Assembly (NCBI GenBank): GCA_966250385.1
Contig: CBINHC010000011.1
Location: forward strand, 93,229-157,228
DNA length: 64,000 bases
DNA from: DASWTL01 sp966250385
Lineage (GTDB): Bacteria > Bacteroidota > Bacteroidia > Sphingobacteriales > Sphingobacteriaceae
Direction of reading: 5' to 3'
Made by a program: the position numbers and the translations under genes. The notes beneath the pieces are model-generated. The model searched no databases and was not told the origin of the DNA. It was given only the letters and a program-made list of their open reading frames with translations. Shown here piece by piece: positions 58,910-64,000 of this stretch; the first letter of the stretch is position 1; each line of letters starts with the position of its first letter.

Positions 58910-61741
58910 CTAGTTCGAAGCGGTTGCCGCTTCGGGCACCTCGAAACCCCAGTCGCGGCCTTTCAACGTTGCCGGGACCCCTTTGGTCATCCAGGCCGGG
59001 GCCGGTTTGCCTTTCAGGAAGTGATCGAAGAACTGCTGTTCCCGGATCTGGATATCCTTGCGGTTCTGGCGCTGCATGAGGTTATGGGCCTCACCGTTGT
59101 AGTTCAGCATCCAGACCGGCTTGTTCAGCCTCCGGAGTGCGGTGAACATTTCGATTCCCTGGTACCACGGCACAGCTCCGTCGGCATCATTGGACATCAG
59201 GACTACCGGCGTGTTCACCTTCGGGAGGTGGAACAGCGGTGAGTTTTCAATATAGAGCTCGGGTTTTTCCCAGAGGGTCGCACCGATGCGGCTCTGCGTG
59301 CGCTCATACTGGAACTGGCGGTTCATGCCTGATTCCCAGCGAATGCCGCCATAGGCAGAAGTCATGTTGACGACCGGGGCTCCGGCCCATGCCGCGGCAT
59401 ACATATCGGTCCGGGTGATCAGGTGAGCAACCTGGTAGCCGCCCCAGCTCTGGCCCTGTATCCCGATCTTGCTGCCGTCGACCCAGCTGTTCTTTTTGAG
59501 CGCTTCCACGCCGCTGTTGATGAATTCCTCTGCGGAGCGGCCCGGGTAGCCGATCTCATAGGAGATATCCGGCGCGAAGACCAGGTAGCCGTTGCTGACG
59601 AAATAGGAGATGTTAAGCCGGGACGGAGTAGGTGCGGGGGCGATATAGTCAAACAGTCCGTCCGACAGTTTCTCATAAAAATAGACGACCATGGGATATT
59701 TCCGGGCCGGATCAAAGTCCTCTGGTTTGTATAGAATGCCCTCCGACTGGTATCCTTTCGGTGTGGTCCAGCTGACCAGTTCGGCAGTACCCCAGTTGTA
59801 CTCCGCCTGCTGCGGGTTGATCGCACTCAGTTTGGTTTCCTTGCGGAAATCAGAGGAGACGTACAGGTCGGGCGATAACTGGTAACTGCCCTTCGTATAG
59901 ATGAATTCGGAAGCGTATTTAGCCATGACCGGCCTGGAGTATGACCGCTCGGCCATAACGACCAGCTCGGGGGCGCCTTTTGCGTTCAGGCTTTTCCTGT
60001 ACCAGCCGTTCTGCTTGGTGCGGTTATCGAAGGCCTGCAGCCAGAGTGGTTTCCTGCTGCTTACCGGATCGGTGTTTGCTCTCCGGAAGCTTCGTTCAGC
60101 GGTGAAATCGACGTAACGGAAGGTAATCTGGTCTTTACGGCCGGCGCCGCCGGTGATGTTTTTAGGGCTTCCGCCTTTCGGATCGAAGCTCCAGATATCG
60201 TATCGGTCATAGATCAGCACTTCCTTGTCGCCTTCAGTCCAGCCGGCCACGCCGTACGGCGACGGGTCGTCCGGTACGTCATTCAGCTCATCGTAAAAGG
60301 CGACCTTCAGTCCGCCTGTAAGCTGTTGCTGGCGGCCGGTGCCGATATGGTAGGCATACCAGTTCCGGTCAGCGCGGTTGTACCAGGCGACGTACTGGCC
60401 ACCCGGCGACAGGCTTGCGGTGCCGCGGACCCGGGACGTGATCAGTTTGCGGCTGCCGTCCCTGGTGGAGACCAGGTAAAGGTCTTTATAGGAGGAACCC
60501 ACCCACTGGGTTTCGATCCGGTTTCCGGCATCCGATGCTGCCAGGGCATATTCGCCGTTGCCCTCTACGGAGAGCTCGATGTCCTGCAGCTTTTCATCAG
60601 CCAGCTGGATGACCGCAGGTGCCGCGCCGGCCGGGTAGATCACCGCCGTATAGCTGCGCTTCAGGTCCCGGTCCAGGTTCTTCAGCTGCATGGGCTGCAG
60701 GTAGTCGTCCTGGTAGTTCCACACATCCACCTGGGCGACCTCGAAGTCAACGAGGGTCGTGTCTTTGGGGGCCGGAACCGGCGCCGTACCAAAAAACAGT
60801 TTCTCGCCGTTCTTGCTGAAAAATACCTTGCCGTTGCCGCTCACTGCCCAGTCCGACGGAATGCCCGGAGTTCCCTGGCGGGCAAGGACCTTGGCGCTGT
60901 CCTGGGTCTGGCGGAAGTAATACAGGCTGAAGATCTTTACGGGTGCCTTTTCCGGGCTCTTCTCGGCGGTAAAAGCCAGCTGGCTGCCGCTTTCATCAAA
61001 GGTCAGGTTTTTGTAGGTACCCCGGCCGGAGCTGATCTTACGGACAGCATCACGGCTGATATCGTACCAGAATACGCCTGGCTGGCTTACCGTATCCTTC
61101 TTCGGCGTGACCCGGGCGAACACGAGGTATTTGCCGTTTTCGCTCAGTGCGTATTCGGTAACATTGCTGAATACGGTTTCTATCCCGGTTGAAAGCCTCC
61201 GGACCACCAGGTCGGAACCTTCCTTTCCGGCCGCCGGGGTTTCCGCGCTTTTCTTCTTCGTGCTGTCTGTCTGTTCCTTTTCCTTCAGGTAGGCAACCAC
61301 TGCCGAAGACCTTTCGGGCAGCTGGAAGGATTTGACGCGGGGGGCCTTGAAGATGCTGCCGGTGCCCATGGCCATGATGCCAAGGCTGTCTTTCGGCATA
61401 TCGTCGGGCTTCTTTTTCTTGATCTTTGCCAGCCGGGTCTCCTGGTAAAATGGTTTGATCGTAAATAAGGTGAATTTCGAATCGCCGGAGATCTCGGCAT
61501 TCTGGACGCGGGGAACCGTGGTAACAGCCTTCGTTTTAAGGTTGGTGATGACCATTTTGGCATCACCGGCCTGCGGTGTTACGGAATAAATGACCCACTG
61601 CCCGTCCGGGCTGATCTTTTGCGACGAGACCGACTGCCACCCGTCGTAAACGGAGTGATCGAGCGGTTTTTTGGAGCTCTTCTGGGCTACGGCCAGCTGA
61701 CCGGCCAACAGAAAGAAAATAAAGGGGTATAGTCTACGCAT
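58910..61741 (-). CDS. Exported S9-family prolyl oligopeptidase-like peptidase
   Basis: A 943-residue exported protein with a signal peptide (MRRLYPFIFFLLAGQLAVAQ). The large N-terminal part (about 30-650) is a beta-propeller. The alpha/beta-hydrolase domain carries the catalytic Ser765 in GQSWGGYQ, Asp854 in DADGAVPWYQG and His886 in GEAHNLM. It is longer than the S9 peptidase at 53802, and the nucleophile elbow differs (GQSWGGYQ against GASYGGYS). It probably degrades peptides in the periplasm or at the surface. It has its own terminator. Confidence 0.93.
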   Translation of the reverse strand: MRRLYPFIFFLLAGQLAVAQKSSKKPLDHSVYDGWQSVSSQKISPDGQWVIYSVTPQAGDAKMVITNLKTKAVTTVPRVQNAEISGDSKFTLFTIKPFYQETRLAKIKKKKPDDMPKDSLGIMAMGTGSIFKAPRVKSFQLPERSSAVVAYLKEKEQTDSTKKKSAETPAAGKEGSDLVVRRLSTGIETVFSNVTEYALSENGKYLVFARVTPKKDTVSQPGVFWYDISRDAVRKISSGRGTYKNLTFDESGSQLAFTAEKSPEKAPVKIFSLYYFRQTQDSAKVLARQGTPGIPSDWAVSGNGKVFFSKNGEKLFFGTAPVPAPKDTTLVDFEVAQVDVWNYQDDYLQPMQLKNLDRDLKRSYTAVIYPAGAAPAVIQLADEKLQDIELSVEGNGEYALAASDAGNRIETQWVGSSYKDLYLVSTRDGSRKLITSRVRGTASLSPGGQYVAWYNRADRNWYAYHIGTGRQQQLTGGLKVAFYDELNDVPDDPSPYGVAGWTEGDKEVLIYDRYDIWSFDPKGGSPKNITGGAGRKDQITFRYVDFTAERSFRRANTDPVSSRKPLWLQAFDNRTKQNGWYRKSLNAKGAPELVVMAERSYSRPVMAKYASEFIYTKGSYQLSPDLYVSSDFRKETKLSAINPQQAEYNWGTAELVSWTTPKGYQSEGILYKPEDFDPARKYPMVVYFYEKLSDGLFDYIAPAPTPSRLNISYFVSNGYLVFAPDISYEIGYPGRSAEEFINSGVEALKKNSWVDGSKIGIQGQSWGGYQVAHLITRTDMYAAAWAGAPVVNMTSAYGGIRWESGMNRQFQYERTQSRIGATLWEKPELYIENSPLFHLPKVNTPVVLMSNDADGAVPWYQGIEMFTALRRLNKPVWMLNYNGEAHNLMQRQNRKDIQIREQQFFDHFLKGKPAPAWMTKGVPATLKGRDWGFEVPEAATASN

Positions 61742-61912
61742 TAATAAGGAGGTTGTTGAGGATTTAAATATCTGAAATTGTCTGGAAAAAGGGCGGGAAT
61801 TACGGCATTTTTACACAAACCGGCCCGGCCGGTCCGGCCATCGGCCGGCTGCCGTTCCCGTGATGAGCACCCTTTTTCTGAACCTATTTTATGTAAATAT
61901 TGTTATTCAGAC

Positions 61913-63439
61913 GTGAATAGTGTAAAACAGGAGAACAAAGGCTGGCCGGATCATTATGACAATCCGCTGCTAAATACGTTGAAGGATTACGGAATTTTTT
62001 CCACAGACAAGGCGGGAATCATCACCGGCTGGAGTGAAGGCGCCGTTCATGTGCTTGGCTATCGGAGGGAGGAAGTCATTGGTGCTGACGCCCGCATGCT
62101 GTACACCACGGCAGACATAAAGGCCGGTGTTCCGGAAGAAGAGCTGTCCACCGCACTGGAACTCGGAACTGCTCTCGATGAGCGGTATCACGTCAGGAAG
62201 GACGGGTCGCTCTTCTGGGCAAGTGGTCTGGTGTACCCGCTGATCGATCCGGATGGCCGTCACTACGGGTTCGTCAAGATCATGCGGAATTATCCGAGCC
62301 TGCAGACAAGCGAAGTGCTGCCCGGAGATAATGAGACTGCGGAGTCTCAGCATCTGGTGCTGATCAGGGAGCTCGGATCGAGTGAGAAGCGGCTTAAGCT
62401 GGCTGTTGAAGGGGCGAACATCGGGATCTGGGACCTTGATCATCTTACAGGGAAAGCGATCACTTCAAAGGGGCATTCCCAGATTTATGGGTACAATCCC
62501 GAAACAGAACAATGGGGAATGGATATGTTGCTGCAGTACGCGGTACCTGAAGATGCCGAAATGGTCAGGGAAGGCTTTGCTGCGGCCTGGGCCGACGGTT
62601 ATCTGGACGTGGAATTCCGGATTCGCAGGCGGGGATCCCAGGAACTTCGCTGGGTCCATCTGAAGGGCGAGGTGGCCCGGGACGAAGGTTCCGGGCGAAA
62701 TAAGATGATCGGAACCACCATTGATGTTACTCACCAGAAGGAAATGGACCGGCGCCGGGACGAGCTGATCACGATTGTCAGTCATGAACTGAAGACGCCG
62801 GTAACCTCCCTGAAAGCGGCGGTTCAGGTGCTTTGCCGGAAGCTGGAAAAATCCGGCGATGAGATCGGCGCTTCCATGCTGAATAAGATGAATGTGCAGA
62901 TCAACCGGCTGGTCACGCTGATCGCAGATCTGCTGAACGTCAGTAAGATTGAGGGCGGTCACCTGCAGCTGCGGAATGCAGAGTTCAATTTCGGCGATTT
63001 GCTGCATGATGTGGTCAGTGATGTCCAGAAAACGAGTGCCTCCCACCGGATCGTCATCCAGGAGGTGCCGGACGTCGTTGTCAGGGGTGACCTTGAACGT
63101 ACGGGCCAGGTGCTGATCAACCTGCTGACCAATGCTATCAAGTATTCACCAGGGGCGGACAAGGTCAGGGTTCGTGCGGAATGCAGGGATGGGGAAGTAG
63201 TGTGCCATGTACAGGATTTTGGGGTTGGCATACCGGAGGACAAGCAGGAACGGATCTTTGAGCGCTTTTACCGTGCCTCCGACGATCAGAATTACTCGTT
63301 TTCGGGCATCGGCATGGGTTTGTATATTTCGTTTGAGATCATCAAACGGCTTGGCGGAAAAATGTGGTTCGAAAGCCGGACCGACCAGGGTTCCACCTTT
63401 TCGTTCAGCCTGCCGCTTCGATCTTCAGCGGAAGACTGA
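61913..63439 (+). CDS. PAS-domain sensor histidine kinase
   Basis: A 508-residue kinase without clear membrane segments. A first PAS domain (about residues 12-125) contains STDKAGIITGWSEGAVHVLG and YRREEVIGADARMLY. A second PAS_3-like domain (about 160-280) includes AVEGANIGIWDLDHLTG. The HisKA helix carries the phosphoacceptor His in TIVSHELKTPVTSLKA, and the ATPase domain has NLLTNAIKYSPGA, DFGVGIPEDK and GIGMGLYIS. No response regulator is adjacent, so its partner is elsewhere. The start is uncertain: the GTG at 61913 gives a normal N-terminus, while an in-frame ATG at 61778 adds 45 basic residues without domain features. Confidence 0.9.
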   Translation: MNSVKQENKGWPDHYDNPLLNTLKDYGIFSTDKAGIITGWSEGAVHVLGYRREEVIGADARMLYTTADIKAGVPEEELSTALELGTALDERYHVRKDGSLFWASGLVYPLIDPDGRHYGFVKIMRNYPSLQTSEVLPGDNETAESQHLVLIRELGSSEKRLKLAVEGANIGIWDLDHLTGKAITSKGHSQIYGYNPETEQWGMDMLLQYAVPEDAEMVREGFAAAWADGYLDVEFRIRRRGSQELRWVHLKGEVARDEGSGRNKMIGTTIDVTHQKEMDRRRDELITIVSHELKTPVTSLKAAVQVLCRKLEKSGDEIGASMLNKMNVQINRLVTLIADLLNVSKIEGGHLQLRNAEFNFGDLLHDVVSDVQKTSASHRIVIQEVPDVVVRGDLERTGQVLINLLTNAIKYSPGADKVRVRAECRDGEVVCHVQDFGVGIPEDKQERIFERFYRASDDQNYSFSGIGMGLYISFEIIKRLGGKMWFESRTDQGSTFSFSLPLRSSAED

Positions 63440-63453
63440 CCTGTCCGGGCAAC

Positions 63454-63482
63454 AAAAAGGCCCCGCTGTATTGCGGAGCCTG
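63454..63482 (-). terminator. Intrinsic terminator of yidC
   Basis: AGGCCCCGC (63458-63466) pairs with GCGGAGCCT (63473-63481) with one mismatch. On the minus strand the T-run TTTTT follows. It lies 40 bases after the yidC stop. Confidence 0.8.
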
Positions 63483-63521
63483 ATCGATATTGTTGTATGC
63501 TGAACGGTTATTTTCTTCCGT

Positions 63522-64000
63522 CTATTTTTTCTTTGGCTGCTGCTTTGCAGTCCCTTGCTGCTGACGCATATATTCTTCCATCCGTGCCTGGAATTTCGAC
63601 TTCTTATTGGATTCCGGCTTCTTCTTGTTCTCCTGGATACGGGCATGGATCTTATCGTCGTTTACAAACTGACGGATGATATACTGCTGTACGAAGGAAA
63701 GCATGTTCGCCAGGAAGTAATAATAGTTCAATCCGGCAGGATAGCTGTTCAGTACGCCCAGGAAGATGATCGGCGTGATGTACCCGATATATTTCATCTG
63801 GCCGGTCGCCCCCGAGATCTGGTTATTGAAGTACGTATAGATCAGCGTGGAAATCGTCATCAGGATACACATCAGACTGATGTGGTCCATGCCGATCAGC
63901 GGAATCCGCGGGAATGTGATCAGCGCGTCGTAGGTGGACAGGTCCTTCATCCACAGGAAGCTTTCCTGGCGCAGTTCAAACAGGTTCGGGAAGAAGAAGA
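63522..64000 (-). CDS. yidC: Membrane protein insertase YidC (C-terminal part, cut by the window edge)
   Basis: Inserts proteins into the inner membrane with or without SecYEG. The visible 159 residues read from the right edge as FPNLFELRQESFLWMKDLST, then FPRIPLIGMDHISLMCILMT. The last membrane segments follow (YITPIIFLGVLNSYPAGLNY), then a Lys/Gln-rich cytoplasmic tail ending QQPKKK. This matches the conserved C-terminal 60kD inner-membrane domain. The N-terminal membrane segment, large periplasmic domain and start lie beyond 64000. Confidence 0.93.
   Translation of the reverse strand, partial: FFFPNLFELRQESFLWMKDLSTYDALITFPRIPLIGMDHISLMCILMTISTLIYTYFNNQISGATGQMKYIGYITPIIFLGVLNSYPAGLNYYYFLANMLSFVQQYIIRQFVNDDKIHARIQENKKKPESNKKSKFQARMEEYMRQQQGTAKQQPKKK

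Noticed and set aside
61778..61912. Extra 45 N-terminal codons of the histidine kinase
   Set aside because: The stretch is Arg/Pro-rich with no membrane segment or domain; the GTG at 61913 gives a normal start before the PAS domain.

Overview
The window looks like a chromosomal piece of a Bacteroidota bacterium with roughly 55% GC, probably from the Chitinophaga/Sphingobacterium side of the phylum (inference; no 16S gene is present). Supporting signs are a short RpoD-type sigma factor (286 aa), promoter boxes of the Bacteroidota type (TAnnTTTG) before several genes, a gliding-motility/type IX secretion C-terminal domain on a giant adhesin, a SMUG2-type glycosylase, an UpxY-like antiterminator, and several S9 peptidases and SPII lipoproteins.

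Layout. 1-14.6 kb is housekeeping DNA: rnr (cut by the left edge), a conserved small protein, topA and mnmA on the minus strand; then, on the plus strand, a phosphoesterase/beta-propeller fusion, a SMUG2-like glycosylase, a LOG-family protein, a GroES-like protein, a phosphoesterase lipoprotein, a small envelope protein, rpoD and an N-terminally extended GAPDH.

14.6-40.1 kb is one long co-directional exopolysaccharide locus. It starts with a gene-free, hairpin-rich leader that ends in a strong intrinsic terminator structure. Then come Wza- and Wzc-like export proteins, an UpxY/NusG-like antiterminator, a DUF1573 protein, UDP-HexNAc dehydrogenase and epimerase, a Wzx-like flippase, a Wzy-like polymerase, five glycosyltransferases, a second nucleotide-sugar epimerase, a beta-helix lipoprotein, a PglC-like initiating transferase, a set of acyl/aminoacyl-type enzymes (two GNATs, an ATP-grasp enzyme, a FemAB-like enzyme), and PglE- and PglF-like enzymes. 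Together they suggest Wzx/Wzy-dependent synthesis of an acidic polymer, initiated on a 4-amino-4,6-dideoxy sugar that may carry an unusual N-acyl group.

40.1-45.2 kb is a transition and accessory zone: an HTH protein, tRNA-Arg(TCT) with its own promoter and terminator, a truncated group II intron inserted directly behind that terminator and fused to a frameshifted IS21 IstA remnant, a stop-interrupted gene remnant, a small peptide gene beside a four-helix membrane protein, a degenerate reading frame, and two copper-related genes (DUF326 and DUF3347).

45.5-53.1 kb is a single 2540-residue secreted adhesin with about 17 Ig-like repeats, 11 of them nearly identical.

53.1-64 kb returns to core genes, mostly minus strand: DinB-like protein, an S9 peptidase, methylglyoxal synthase, an SpmA/SpmB-type membrane protein, an M14 carboxypeptidase, a second S9 peptidase, a plus-strand PAS histidine kinase, and the C-terminal end of yidC cut by the right edge.

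No CRISPR array, intact prophage, intact transposon or recognisable complete defence operon was found. The least explained parts are the polysaccharide leader, the acyl-transfer sub-cluster, the intron/IS chimera and the small peptide/membrane protein pair.
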